This document shows positions 26,006 to 34,270 of a DNA stretch of 64,000 bases, piece by piece. A program made the translations under genes and the position numbers. This DNA is from Mesosutterella faecium. GTDB taxonomy: Bacteria; Pseudomonadota; Gammaproteobacteria; Burkholderiales; Burkholderiaceae_F. The DNA is taken from assembly GCF_022809315.2 (NCBI RefSeq), contig NZ_JAKZJU020000001.1, positions 868,001-932,000 of the forward strand. Direction: 5' to 3'. Numbering within the stretch: position 1 is the first letter of the stretch; every line of letters begins with the position of its first letter. A model generated the notes under the pieces. It saw only the letters and a list, made by a program, of their open reading frames with translations, did not search any database and was not told where the DNA came from.

Positions 26006-26332
26006 TTAGAGATTGGACTGTATCCAGTCAGTGAGCTGGTCCTTGTTGACGGCGCCCACCTGGGTGGCGACGGGCTTGCCGTCGCGATAGATGATGACCG
26101 TCGGGATGGAGCGGATGCCGAGTTCAGCGGCTATGTTGCCGGACTCGTCGCAGTTGTATTTGCACACCTTGATCTTTCCGCTGAATTCTTCCCCGGCTTC
26201 CTCGATCAGGGGGGAAAGCATCCTGCAGGGACCGCACCACGGAGCCCAGAAATCAACGAGAACGGGCGTCGTCATGGAAGCCTGAAGGACTTCGGCATCA
26301 TAGGTGTCGTCAGTGACGTTAGTGAAGGACAT
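26006..26332 (-). CDS. trxA: thioredoxin 1
   Basis: Cytoplasmic disulfide reductase of 108 aa. The active site WCGPC has cysteines 33 and 36, the cis-Pro loop is RSIPTVI, and the surrounding VLVDFWAPWCGPC is canonical. ATG 26332 is chosen: AAGGA lies 8 nt upstream and the protein length is standard. Confidence 0.96.
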   Translation of the reverse strand: MSFTNVTDDTYDAEVLQASMTTPVLVDFWAPWCGPCRMLSPLIEEAGEEFSGKIKVCKYNCDESGNIAAELGIRSIPTVIIYRDGKPVATQVGAVNKDQLTDWIQSNL

Positions 26333-26762
26333 AATGGTTTTCCTTGGGTAAAGATAAGCCGGCAATCCGGACACTTAACAATTAAGGATCTCCGCCGTTG
26401 ACAGCGGGCGGACGGCTTACTGACAGATAACTGATGAACGGACCCACGGAATGGATCCGCAGTGAAAAAACTTCGTGCGTGGTGCATAGTAGCACTTTCA
26501 GGCGGACAGCATCGGATTTTCTCCCCGTTCGGGACGGATTCCCGCGAATTTGGATCCGGGTGGGATGAGCCGCCGGCCATGATATGCCAGATGATTGAAT
26601 TTTTTATTTTTTATCTGATCCATGCAGCCCAGCGGCCGGGTCCGGCACAAAAGAAAGAGGATTCCGGCTGGCGCCGGCTCCCCGGAATGCGGCAGCCCGG
26701 CTTTGAGGTGCTCCGGAAGCAGCACCCGCCCGGCCTCCCGCGGGCGTCGGTCTCTCCCGCTT
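26333..26762. other. non-coding gap between trxA and ffs
   Basis: 430 bp between divergently oriented trxA and ffs. A GC hairpin CCGCC...GGCGG lies near 26391-26410. The frame at 26462-26887 runs into ffs and shows no family features. I see no convincing gene. Confidence 0.4.
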
Positions 26763-26791
26763 TTGGAATACCCGCGGCGATCGTGTACAAT
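26763..26791 (+). promoter_or_regulatory. ffs promoter
   Basis: -35 TTGGAA (26763-26768) and -10 TACAAT (26786-26791) are separated by 17 bp. The predicted start falls near 26798, the first base of the RNA. Confidence 0.75.
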
Positions 26792-26796
26792 GCTTG

Positions 26797-26899
26797 GTCG
26801 GCGGGTCCCCTCGCATGCGGGCGCCACGAATCTGGTCAGGTCGGGAACGAAGCAGCCATAGTGGAGTGCCAGCAGTGCCGAGGATAAGGCTCGCCATTT
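26797..26899 (+). ncRNA. ffs: signal recognition particle RNA (4.5S)
   Basis: The conserved SRP apical domain is seen as GGTCAGGTCGGGAACGAAGC followed by AGCC, nearly the E. coli sequence. The ends GGCGGGTC (26800-26807) and GGCTCGCC (26888-26895) pair to close the hairpin, and ATTTTT follows as terminator. The RNA binds Ffh to target membrane proteins. It lies just before dnaX, a common place in Beta- and Gammaproteobacteria. Confidence 0.93.
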
Positions 26900-27032
26900 T
26901 TGTATCTGCACTCCGGGTGCGCGGGCTCTTTCCTTCCCCCCGCTACAATAAATGAAGCGGCCTTCCCGCTCTATCCGCAGACATCGCGGGAGTCTCGGCG
27001 GGCGGGCTGCGGGAAAAAACAAGGACCAGCAG

Positions 27033-28796
27033 ATGTCTTATCAAGTTCTAGCCCGAAAATGGCGGCCGCGCGATTTTGACGACGTGGTCGGCCAGGAGCA
27101 TGTGGTTAAGGCGCTGAGACATGCTCTTCGGGAAAAAAGGCTGCACCACGCATATCTCTTCACCGGCACGCGGGGGGTTGGGAAGACATCCCTGTCGCGC
27201 ATCCTTGCCAAGTGCCTCAACTGCACGGGTCCTGACGGCAAGGGCGGCATCACGGACAAGCCCTGCGGGGTCTGCGAATCGTGCCGGGCGATCGATGAAG
27301 GGCATTTCGTCGATTACATCGAGATGGACGCAGCGAGCAACCGCGGCGTGGAGGAAATGACGGCGCTGCTCGAACAGGCCATGTATCCGCCGACCAATGC
27401 CCGCTTCAAGGTATACATGATCGACGAGGTCCATCAGCTCTCGAACACGGCCTTCAACGCGATGCTGAAGACTCTGGAGGAGCCTCCGGATTACGTCAAG
27501 TTCATTCTGGCGACGACGGACCCCCAGAAAGTTCCCGTCACTGTGCTCTCCCGGTGCCTGCAGTTCAATCTGAGGAACATGTCTCCCCAGGAAGTAGCCG
27601 GGCACCTCTCGCACATTCTTTCAATCGAGAAGATCGAATCCGAGCCCGCCGCCCTGCGCCTGATCGCGGCGGGGGCCCGCGGCTCGATGCGCGACGGGCT
27701 GTCGCTGCTCGACCAGGCCATAGCCTTCTCGGATGGAAAGATCACGCTGCAGGCCGTTCAGTCGATGCTGGGCGTAGTGGACTCCTCCGTGCTGGTCGAG
27801 CTGCTGCGCGACCTGAAGAAGGGGGATGCCGCCGCGATGATCGGCATTGCGGACCGGATGGGCGAGCGCAGCTTCTCCTATGCCCAGGGGCTCCGCGACC
27901 TGGCCGGGCTGCTGCACCGCGTGGCCATCGCTCAGCGGGTGCCTGAGTCCGTCCAGAACGATCCCGAGGCAAAGGACATCCTTTCGCTCGCGAAGGACTT
28001 TTCTCCCGAAGAGGTGCAGCTTTACTACCAGATCGTCATCAACGGCCGCAACGACCTTCACCTCGCGCCCGACGAGTACGCCGGCTTTACGATGACGCTG
28101 CTGCGGATGCTTGCGTTCAAGCCTGCCGGCAGCCGCGCGGCGGCCCGTCTGGCGGCTCGGGAGCCGTCCCGGGGAGGTGGTGGGGAGAGCCTTCCTGCCG
28201 CCGCACCGCCGGCCCCGGAAAGACCTGCGGATCCTGCTTCACAGGGAGCGGCCTCCCCTGCCGTGGAGAACGGCGCGGAGCCGGACCTGCCGCCCGTGCC
28301 TCCGCTGCCGACCGAGGAGGTGCCGCCCTGGGAACAGGGCGGGCCAGTTGAGGAAGAACCTCCTGCGGATTATTCCGCCGAGCCCCAGGAGCTCAACTGG
28401 CGAGGACTGCTTGCAGCGGTGAATCTTGGCGGAGTGGAGCGGCAGGCGGCCACCCGTTCCCAGTGCGTCGAGCTGCGTCGAACCGGGGTGGTGCTGCGCA
28501 ACGACCTGAGCAGTCTTTCCACGGACAGCATCAGGAAATCGCTTGAAGAAATTTTTACCCGCCATTTCGGGCACCGCTTTACGGTGACCTTTGAGAAGGG
28601 GGCGGCTCAGGGCGACACCGTGTGGAATCAGGAAAACAGGGCTAAGATCGCCGAGCACGCGGCCAGAGTCCGGAGCTTTAAGGACTCCCCCGTGGTCCGG
28701 GACGCCATGAAGCGCTTCGGCGGCGTGGTGCTGGAAGACACCGTAAGGCCTGTCGAGGCCGCGGGAAATCCTCGAAACAAAAGGAAAGAAGCATGA
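27033..28796 (+). CDS. dnaX: DNA polymerase III subunits gamma/tau
   Basis: Clamp-loader ATPase of 587 aa. N-terminal AAA+ domain with SYQVLARKWRPRDF, Walker A GTRGVGKTS, the zinc module CLNC...CGVCESC and DEVHQLS. A Pro/Glu-rich linker at about 375-460 is followed by a C-terminal tau domain. ATG 27033 is chosen for AAGGA upstream and for matching the universal MSYQVLARKWRP start. I found no E. coli-type slippery heptamer before the linker, so a separate gamma product is not predicted. TACAAT at 26944-26949 is a possible -10. The stop overlaps the ybaB start (ATGA). Confidence 0.95.
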   Translation: MSYQVLARKWRPRDFDDVVGQEHVVKALRHALREKRLHHAYLFTGTRGVGKTSLSRILAKCLNCTGPDGKGGITDKPCGVCESCRAIDEGHFVDYIEMDAASNRGVEEMTALLEQAMYPPTNARFKVYMIDEVHQLSNTAFNAMLKTLEEPPDYVKFILATTDPQKVPVTVLSRCLQFNLRNMSPQEVAGHLSHILSIEKIESEPAALRLIAAGARGSMRDGLSLLDQAIAFSDGKITLQAVQSMLGVVDSSVLVELLRDLKKGDAAAMIGIADRMGERSFSYAQGLRDLAGLLHRVAIAQRVPESVQNDPEAKDILSLAKDFSPEEVQLYYQIVINGRNDLHLAPDEYAGFTMTLLRMLAFKPAGSRAAARLAAREPSRGGGGESLPAAAPPAPERPADPASQGAASPAVENGAEPDLPPVPPLPTEEVPPWEQGGPVEEEPPADYSAEPQELNWRGLLAAVNLGGVERQAATRSQCVELRRTGVVLRNDLSSLSTDSIRKSLEEIFTRHFGHRFTVTFEKGAAQGDTVWNQENRAKIAEHAARVRSFKDSPVVRDAMKRFGGVVLEDTVRPVEAAGNPRNKRKEA

Positions 28797-29110
28797 AAGG
28801 AAATTTCAATTCACTGATGGCCCAGGCGGCCAAGATGCAGCAGAACATTCAGCGCCTGCAGTCCGAGCTGGGGAAAATCGTGGTCACCGGCGAAGCGGGA
28901 GGCGGTCTTGTAAAGGTGACCATGACCTGCAAGTATGACTGCCGCCAGATTCAGATCGACCCTTCCCTGTATGAAGAGGACCGGGACATGATCGAGGATC
29001 TGGTGACCGCAGCCGTGAATTCCGCCCTTAAGGCAGTCGAGGCCACGACGCAGGAGCGCATGCGCCAGGCCACGGCCGGGATGCCCCTGCCGCCCGGGAT
29101 GAGGTTCTGA
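28793..29110 (+). CDS. ybaB: nucleoid-associated protein YbaB/EbfC
   Basis: Small dimeric DNA-binding protein of 105 aa with the family pattern QAAKMQQNIQRLQSELGKI, the central VTGEAGGGLVKVTMTCKYD sheet and a helical C-terminus ending in GMPLPPGMRF. It lies in the dnaX-ybaB-recR operon with an ATGA overlap to dnaX. Confidence 0.95.
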   Translation: MKGNFNSLMAQAAKMQQNIQRLQSELGKIVVTGEAGGGLVKVTMTCKYDCRQIQIDPSLYEEDRDMIEDLVTAAVNSALKAVEATTQERMRQATAGMPLPPGMRF

Positions 29111-29127
29111 GCGGAGGGCCGGTCAAA

Positions 29128-29748
29128 GTGCCCGTTTTAAGCCCAAGCGTCCAGAGGCTGATTGACGCGTTCAGGGCTCTGCCCGGCATCGGGCCGCTTT
29201 CCGCCCAGCGCATTGTGTTTCACCTGCTGATGGAGGACGGGCGCGCCCAGGCCGCTTCGCTTTCCAGCGCGCTGCAGGAGGCGGTTGAGAAGGTTCATCA
29301 CTGCCCGGTCTGCAACACGCTCTGCGAGTCAGAGCTCTGCCCGATTTGTGCCGACGAGTCCCGCGAAAGAGACAAAATCTGCGTGGTGGAGACTCCCGCC
29401 GACCAGCTGGTGATAGAAAATTCCCTTGCCTACCGGGGGCTGTACTTCATCCTTGGGGGGCGCATCTCCCCGATTGACGACATCGGGCCCGAGCAGCTTG
29501 GCTTCAGAAAACTGCTCGAGAGAGTCGAGAAGGGCGGGGTGAAAGAGGTCATCATTGCCACTTCATTCACGGCTCAGGGCGACGCCACCGCGCATTTCAT
29601 AGCCCGCGCCATTGCCCGGCACCGCCCCGAGGTCCGGGTGACACGGCTCGCGCGCGGAATTCCCTCGGGCGTGGAGCTTGAGTACACGGACGTGGCCACG
29701 GTGGCTCAGGCGGTTATTTCGCGGCACGAAACCTTTTCCTCTGAATAA
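29128..29748 (+). CDS. recR: recombination mediator RecR
   Basis: Loads RecA at gaps together with RecFO. It has 206 aa with an N-terminal helix-hairpin-helix (FRALPGIGPLSAQRI), a zinc finger CPVCNTLCESELCPIC, and a Toprim domain beginning ICVVETPADQLVIE. The start is GTG 29128, supported by GCGGAGGG 5-9 nt upstream. It is the last gene of the dnaX operon. Confidence 0.95.
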   Translation: MPVLSPSVQRLIDAFRALPGIGPLSAQRIVFHLLMEDGRAQAASLSSALQEAVEKVHHCPVCNTLCESELCPICADESRERDKICVVETPADQLVIENSLAYRGLYFILGGRISPIDDIGPEQLGFRKLLERVEKGGVKEVIIATSFTAQGDATAHFIARAIARHRPEVRVTRLARGIPSGVELEYTDVATVAQAVISRHETFSSE

Positions 29749-29751
29749 TTA

Positions 29752-29796
29752 GGCAAAACATCCTAGATTTTGCCAAACGAATGAAAAAGGTATATT
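29752..29796 (+). promoter_or_regulatory. putative operator and promoter of the leader/ABC transporter unit
   Basis: GGCAAAA (29752-29758) and TTTTGCC (29768-29774) form a perfect inverted repeat with 9-bp spacing. TTGCCA at 29770-29775 overlaps it and could be a -35, with TATATT at 29791-29796 (spacing 15, short). A regulator bound to the repeat would touch RNA polymerase. The repeat could instead belong to the recR 3' end, but no T-run follows. Confidence 0.45.
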
Positions 29797-29830
29797 GTCG
29801 GATACATTGTTTTTGGTTCAGGGACTGAGG

Positions 29831-29953
29831 ATGGAATTCATCCGCCACATTTCAGCAGTCATCGCCTGCAGCGCCGCATGTGCCGCCGGCCTGCTGCTGT
29901 CCCTGCTGCTACTACGCGGCTCGCTGCTGTCTGCGCGCCGTGTCGTTGCGTAA
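29831..29953 (+). CDS. putative 40-codon leader peptide rich in leucine, with two cysteines
   Basis: ATG 29831 to TAA 29951, preceded by CAGGGACTGAGG. The peptide starts MEFIRHISAVIACSAACAAG, continues with a run LLLSLLLL and two more Leu, and ends SARRVVA. Cys codons are 13 and 17; Leu codons are 21-23, 25-28 and 32-33, including two rare CTA. It lies between a putative promoter and an intrinsic terminator, the layout of an attenuation leader. A small membrane peptide is the other reading. No family is recognised. Confidence 0.5.
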   Translation: MEFIRHISAVIACSAACAAGLLLSLLLLRGSLLSARRVVA

Positions 29954-30047
29954 CAAGAGGTTGCCGATTCAATTCAGCAGTCGGTGAAACAGTTTCAAGC
30001 AGCGGATACACGGATCGCGTCAGCGAGTTGTGTATCCGCTTTTTTAT
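29934..30047 (+). promoter_or_regulatory. predicted transcription attenuator before the ABC transporter operon
   Basis: Terminator: AGCGGATACAC (30001-30011) and GTGTATCCGCT (30030-30040) make an 11-bp perfect stem followed by TTTTTATTATT. Competing antiterminator: CGCG-CCGTGT (29934-29943, inside leader codons 35-38) can pair with ACACGG-at-CGCG (30008-30019), 10 bp with a 2-nt bulge, which removes the upper part of the terminator 5' arm. A ribosome reaching the leader stop at 29951 would cover the antiterminator arm; one stalled at the Leu or Cys codons would leave it free. Confidence 0.6.
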
Positions 30048-30084
30048 TATTGATGGTTCAGCAGCCAGCACTTTGGAGAATGAA

Positions 30085-31122
30085 ATGAGCATTTCCCGCC
30101 GTGAGTTCCTTACCGCCGTTTCCGCAGCGACGGCCTTGTCCGCCTTCCCCTTTGGAACGGCAGGCGCCGCCTCCCTTGAGAAAAAAAGCGTCAAGATTGC
30201 CGTAGGCGGCCGCCAGCTGATTTACTACCTCCCGCTTTCAGTCGCGGCAGGCCTCGGCTACTTCAAGGACGAGGGCCTGAACGTCGAGATCATCGATTTC
30301 CAGGGCGGCTCGAAGTCCCTGCAGGCTGTCGTCGGCGGATCGGCCGACATCTGCTCGGGTGCTTTTGAACATACCGTGGTGATGCAGACCCGCGGCCAGA
30401 GGATGCAGGCCTTTGTGCTTCAGGGGCGCGCTCCCCAGTGCGTCCTCGCCATCAACAACCACACGATGAAGCACTACAAGAGCCTTGCCGATCTGAAGGG
30501 CAAGAAAATCGGCGTGACCGCGCCGGGCTCCTCCTCGCAGATCATGGCGAATTTCTGCCTGCATTTCGCCGGCATCAAGCCCTCCCAGGTTTCCTTCATC
30601 GGGATCGGCACTTCCTCGGGAGCGATAGCCGCCATTCGTTCCGGCCAGGTGGACGCCTTCGTGCAGCTCGACCCCGTGATCTCCATGCTGATGGAGCACA
30701 AGGAAATCACCATCGCCGTGGATACCCGGAAGGTCAATGTGAGCGACAAGCTCTACGGCGGACCGATGGTGGCGGGCTGCCTGTATGCCCCTGAAGCGTT
30801 CATTAAAAAGAACCCCAACACGGTTCAGGCCATTGCCAACGCCATCGTCCGCGCCGACAAATGGATTGCGAAGGCAAAGCCGGAGGATGTGCTTAAAGTC
30901 GTTCCTCAGAGCTACCAGCTCGGCAACCGCAAGCTCTACATCCAGTCGTTCCTCGCCAACAGGCCGGCCCTGTCGAAGGACGGTCTGATTCCGGCCCAGG
31001 CTCCTGAGACCGCCAAGCGGGCCCTTGCCACTGTGAATCCGCAGATCGCCAACGCGAGGATTGACCTTTCGGCGACATTCACCAACCGCTTTGCGGAAGC
31101 CGCCAACAAGCGCTATCGCTGA
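30085..31122 (+). CDS. ABC transporter substrate-binding protein, NMT1/SsuA/TauA-like, Tat-exported
   Basis: 345 aa. The N-terminus SRREFLTAVSAATALSAFPF is a twin-arginine signal, so folded export to the periplasm is likely. The mature part has the two-lobe fold of nitrate/sulfonate/taurine/pyrimidine binding proteins: YYLPLSVAAGLGYFKDEGL, GGSADICSG, and LKGKKIGVTAPGSSS. The substrate is not decidable from sequence. ATG 30085 has GGAGA 6 nt upstream; the frame is open before it but is crossed by the terminator. ATPase and permease follow. Confidence 0.85.
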   Translation: MSISRREFLTAVSAATALSAFPFGTAGAASLEKKSVKIAVGGRQLIYYLPLSVAAGLGYFKDEGLNVEIIDFQGGSKSLQAVVGGSADICSGAFEHTVVMQTRGQRMQAFVLQGRAPQCVLAINNHTMKHYKSLADLKGKKIGVTAPGSSSQIMANFCLHFAGIKPSQVSFIGIGTSSGAIAAIRSGQVDAFVQLDPVISMLMEHKEITIAVDTRKVNVSDKLYGGPMVAGCLYAPEAFIKKNPNTVQAIANAIVRADKWIAKAKPEDVLKVVPQSYQLGNRKLYIQSFLANRPALSKDGLIPAQAPETAKRALATVNPQIANARIDLSATFTNRFAEAANKRYR

Positions 31123-31188
31123 TAAGGAACAATCAGGCGGCGGCCCCGGGACGTTCAGCCCGGGCAGCCGCCGCTGCCTGAATGCAAA

Positions 31189-32013
31189 ATGAAAACTCCT
31201 GCCATCGAAATTAAAGACTTGGCCTGCACGTATGTTTCCGAAGACGGAAAAAACGAAGAGCACTATACGGCGGTCAAGGATGTCACACTGAATATCGCCG
31301 AGGGTGAATTTGTAAGCATCGTGGGGCCCACGGGCTGCGGCAAATCCACAATTCTCAACATGACGGCCGGGCTGCTCCAGCCCTCGCACGGCACCATCCG
31401 CATTTTCGGCGAGCCGCTGATCGGGCTCAACAGAAGGGCCGGCTATATGTTTCAGGCGGAAAACCTGATGCCCTGGCGAAACGCCCTCGACAATGTCATT
31501 GCGGGCCTCGAATTCAAGGGCGTGCCCAAAAGTGAAGCCGAAAAAAGCGGCAAGCAGTGGCTGAGGAAGGTGGGGCTGGCCGGTTTTGAAGACCGCTACC
31601 CGCACCATCTTTCCGGCGGCATGCGCAAGAGGGTCTCCATGGCCCAGACGCTCATCATGGACCCCGACATCATTCTGATGGACGAAAGCTTTTCCGCGCT
31701 TGACATCCAGACCAGGCAGCTCATGGAGAATCTGCTGCTTGATCTCTGGTCGGCCAAGAAAAAGGCCGTTTTGTTCATCACCCATGACCTGGATGAGGCC
31801 ATCTCCATGAGCGACCGGGTGATCGTCATGTCAGCCGGCCCGGGATCTCATCCGATAGGCGAGTTTGTCATTGACCTTCCCCGGCCCAGAGACGTGACGG
31901 AAGTGCGCGCGGATCCGCGCTTTGTTGCGCTTCACAGAGCGATCTGGAGCGTGCTCCGCGAGGAGGTTCTCAAGGGTTACGAGCGGCAGAGCCAGCGTCG
32001 GCAGGGAAAGTAG
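31189..32013 (+). CDS. ABC transporter ATP-binding protein (SsuB/TauB type)
   Basis: 274 aa with Walker A GPTGCGKSTILN, Q-loop in MFQAENLMPW, signature LSGGMRKRVSMAQ, Walker B IILMDESFSALD and the H-loop in FITHDLDEAI. The Q-loop context and HDLDEA motif fit the nitrate/sulfonate/taurine importer class. It lies 66 bp after the binding-protein gene; that gap has a CG-rich inverted repeat (GGCGGCGGCC...GCAGCCGCCGC) which might trim expression of the distal genes. Confidence 0.9.
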   Translation: MKTPAIEIKDLACTYVSEDGKNEEHYTAVKDVTLNIAEGEFVSIVGPTGCGKSTILNMTAGLLQPSHGTIRIFGEPLIGLNRRAGYMFQAENLMPWRNALDNVIAGLEFKGVPKSEAEKSGKQWLRKVGLAGFEDRYPHHLSGGMRKRVSMAQTLIMDPDIILMDESFSALDIQTRQLMENLLLDLWSAKKKAVLFITHDLDEAISMSDRVIVMSAGPGSHPIGEFVIDLPRPRDVTEVRADPRFVALHRAIWSVLREEVLKGYERQSQRRQGK

Positions 32014-32016
32014 GTC

Positions 32017-32838
32017 ATGTTTAAAAACAAGTGGATTCTTCATTTTTGGCAGCTCGTTCTGCTCGCTGCCGTCTTTGTGTTCTGGTGGGCGATGACCAAA
32101 CCGGGTCTCATCCCCCCCTTCTTTTTCGACAGTGACACGCAGGCGGCGTTTTTCTTTGGCGAACCGGTCGTTATCTTCCAGAGAATCTGGAATTGGTTCG
32201 TCGTTGACCGCGACATTTACGAGCATCTCGCCGTCACTCTTTGGGAAACGGTGCTCGCCTTCGGCATCGGCACGGTTTCCGGCCTTCTCGTGGGGCTGTG
32301 GCTGGGCCTTTCCCCCCGGGCCGCTGCCATTGCGGATCCCTTCATCAAGGGCCTCAATTCCTGCCCGCGTGTGATTCTGGCGCCTATTTTTGCAGTGTGG
32401 TTCGGCCTCGGGCCAGCCTCGAAGGTCGCCCTCGGCGTCACCATCGTGTTTTTCATCGTGTTCTTCAACGTGTTCCAGGGCGTCCGGGAGGTCAACGTGA
32501 ACGTCCTCAACTCGGTCCGGATGCTGGGCGCAAGCCGCACGCAGCTGCTGACGGCGGTGTACCTCCCGTCGGCCATGAGCTGGGTGTTCTCCTCGTTGCA
32601 CTCTTCGGTGGGCATGGCTTTCGTGGGTGCCGTGATCGGCGAGTATCTGGGGTCGGCCCGCGGCGTTGGCTATCTGATTCTTCAGGCCGAGGGGGTTTTC
32701 GACATTAATACCGTCATGGCCGGAATCCTTGTGCTCACGCTGTTTGCCGTTATTCTCGACTGGTTCGTCGGGCTGGCCGAATCCCGCCTGATGCGCTGGC
32801 AGCCCAAGGCTTCGGCGGCAAGAACCGAAAGGATATGA
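32017..32838 (+). CDS. ABC transporter permease (SsuC/TauC type)
   Basis: 273 aa with six predicted membrane helices. The ATPase-contact EAA loop is seen as NSVRMLGASRTQLLTAVYLP. It starts 3 nt after the ATPase stop, with GGGAAAG upstream, and completes the binding protein-ATPase-permease importer. Confidence 0.9.
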   Translation: MFKNKWILHFWQLVLLAAVFVFWWAMTKPGLIPPFFFDSDTQAAFFFGEPVVIFQRIWNWFVVDRDIYEHLAVTLWETVLAFGIGTVSGLLVGLWLGLSPRAAAIADPFIKGLNSCPRVILAPIFAVWFGLGPASKVALGVTIVFFIVFFNVFQGVREVNVNVLNSVRMLGASRTQLLTAVYLPSAMSWVFSSLHSSVGMAFVGAVIGEYLGSARGVGYLILQAEGVFDINTVMAGILVLTLFAVILDWFVGLAESRLMRWQPKASAARTERI

Positions 32839-32919
32839 GCGCAGGAAAGTCCCCGGGCGGCCCGCCGGGGGCTTCCTTATAATCCCTTCACCAGCTTTTA
32901 CACGCATGAGGCGCAACAA

Positions 32920-33528
32920 GTGAAAGAAGATCTGACAGAAGTCGTGGCCAGGGATCTCAGCGACGCGGCGAGCGCGCTGGAGGCCCTGCGCAGCCGCCCG
33001 GAGATGCTGGCGGCCATAGCCAGCGCCGGCCGCCTTCTCGCGGAGTCCATGGACAAGGGCGGCAAGGTGATGAGCTGCGGCAACGGCGGAAGCCTTTGCG
33101 ACGCCATGCACTTTGCGGAAGAGATGACCGGCCGGTATCGCAATGACCGGAGGCCCTACGCTGCAGTCTCCATGGGGGACGCCTCTCACATGTCCTGCGT
33201 GGGCAATGACTACGGCTACGAACAGGTGTTCGCAAGGTATGTCGAGGGCCTCGGCCGGCCGGGCGACGTCCTGCTCGCCATCAGCACGAGCGGCACGAGC
33301 CGCAACATTCTTCTGGCGGCGCAGGCGGCCAGGGCAAAGGGCATGAAGGTTATCGGCCTGACGGGCAGGGAGAATTCCCCGCTCGCCCAGGCCTCTGACA
33401 TCGCCATAGTGACTCCTGCCGGAAGATACGCCGACCGTGTCCAGGAGCTGCACATCAAGGTCATCCATATCCTGATTGAGATCACGGAGCGGCTCAGGGA
33501 TCCGCAGAATTATTCCGACGCCGGGTGA
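32920..33528 (+). CDS. gmhA: sedoheptulose-7-phosphate isomerase
   Basis: First enzyme of ADP-heptose synthesis for LPS inner core. It has 202 aa and one SIS domain, with SCGNGGSLCDAMHFAEEMTGRY (catalytic Glu and His region), SCVGNDYGYE and STSGTSRN, all close to E. coli GmhA. The start is GTG 32920, with GAGG 8 nt upstream; an ATG at 32906 closes after five codons. The replication initiator DiaA is a paralogue, but the heptose active-site residues favour GmhA. Confidence 0.88.
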   Translation: MKEDLTEVVARDLSDAASALEALRSRPEMLAAIASAGRLLAESMDKGGKVMSCGNGGSLCDAMHFAEEMTGRYRNDRRPYAAVSMGDASHMSCVGNDYGYEQVFARYVEGLGRPGDVLLAISTSGTSRNILLAAQAARAKGMKVIGLTGRENSPLAQASDIAIVTPAGRYADRVQELHIKVIHILIEITERLRDPQNYSDAG

Positions 33529-33557
33529 GCCCGGCCGCAAGGAAGCAGTTTGAGTCT

Positions 33558-33586
33558 TTGCAATGCGGGGAAATTACGTGCAAAAT
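33558..33586 (+). promoter_or_regulatory. candidate greA promoter
   Basis: -35 TTGCAA (33558-33563) and -10 CAAAAT (33581-33586) are separated by 17 bp. The predicted leader to greA is about 175 nt. Confidence 0.45.
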
Positions 33587-33608
33587 AGCATGTACTGGTG
33601 AAATGACG

Positions 33609-33690
33609 ACTTTCGGCAGACGCGGAGACGCGTTCCGCCTTTAACTGGCGGGGCGGATGGATTTCCGCGCGGAGCCGGCCGAAGGTTTTT
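33609..33690 (+). terminator. branched leader terminator upstream of greA
   Basis: ACTTTCGGC (33609-33617) pairs with GCCGAAGGT (33678-33686; one G-U) and is followed by TTTT and T/C-rich sequence. Smaller hairpins such as ACGCG/CGCGT and CCGCC/GGCGG fill the loop. It lies within the greA leader, 80 nt before the gene, so it could abort greA transcription. Confidence 0.45.
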
Positions 33691-33769
33691 CCTCTTTAAT
33701 TTTTTAATTCCCCTGCCTGCCGCCTTGCAGGAAGGAGAGTTTTTTACGCTTGGAAAGGATTGAACGACA

Positions 33770-34246
33770 ATGGAACGAATTCCGATAACCGTGGCCGGGG
33801 CTGAGAAGCTGAAGGCTGAACTCGACCATCTGCGCCGGGTGGATCGCCCGGAGGTTGTGGCCGCTATTGAGGAGGCCCGTTCGAAAGGCGATCTTTCTGA
33901 AAACGCGGAGTATGACGCGGCCCGTGAGAAGCAGAGCTTCATCGAGGGCCGGATAGCGCTGCTGGAAGGGCGGATTCCTGCCCTTCAGGTCATTGATCCG
34001 AAGACTCTCAACGCCGGCTCGAAGGTTGTCTTCGGCGCCACCGTGACGCTGGTCGATGTCGAAACGGACAAGGAAGTGACCTATCAGGTCGTCGGTGTTG
34101 ACGAAACAGACATCGAGCACAACAAGGTTTCCGTTTCCAGCCCGATCGCCCGGGCGCTCATCGGCAAGTCTGAAGGCGATGAAGTGGTGGTGCATGCGCC
34201 CCGCGGCGATATTGACTACGAAATCCTGTCTGTCCGCTATATCTGA
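33770..34246 (+). CDS. greA: transcription elongation factor GreA
   Basis: Rescues backtracked RNA polymerase by stimulating transcript cleavage. It has 158 aa, with an N-terminal coiled coil whose tip carries the acidic pair in SENAEYDAAREKQ, and a C-terminal FKBP-like domain (VSSPIARALIGKSEGDEV). GGAAAGGA precedes the ATG. GreB is also encoded, at 42.4 kb. Confidence 0.96.
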   Translation: MERIPITVAGAEKLKAELDHLRRVDRPEVVAAIEEARSKGDLSENAEYDAAREKQSFIEGRIALLEGRIPALQVIDPKTLNAGSKVVFGATVTLVDVETDKEVTYQVVGVDETDIEHNKVSVSSPIARALIGKSEGDEVVVHAPRGDIDYEILSVRYI

Positions 34247-34270
34247 CTGATGCCGCCGCGAGGGCCTGCT

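Noticed and set aside
26462..26887. 141-codon frame upstream of and into ffs
   Set aside because: It overlaps the ffs promoter and the SRP RNA, and shows no protein family features.
27125..27140. A-rich run GAAAAAAGG in dnaX as a gamma/tau frameshift site
   Set aside because: It lies near residue 35, far from the position needed to release gamma, so it is not a programmed frameshift of the E. coli type.
29749..30084. TPP or S-adenosylmethionine riboswitch before the ABC importer
   Set aside because: Only short look-alikes (such as CTGAGG) are present; the conserved core elements are missing. The attenuator model explains the region better.
31831..33540. 569-codon minus-strand frame across the ABC permease and gmhA
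   Set aside because: It spans two clear plus-strand genes and the gap between them; composition is typical of a shadow frame.
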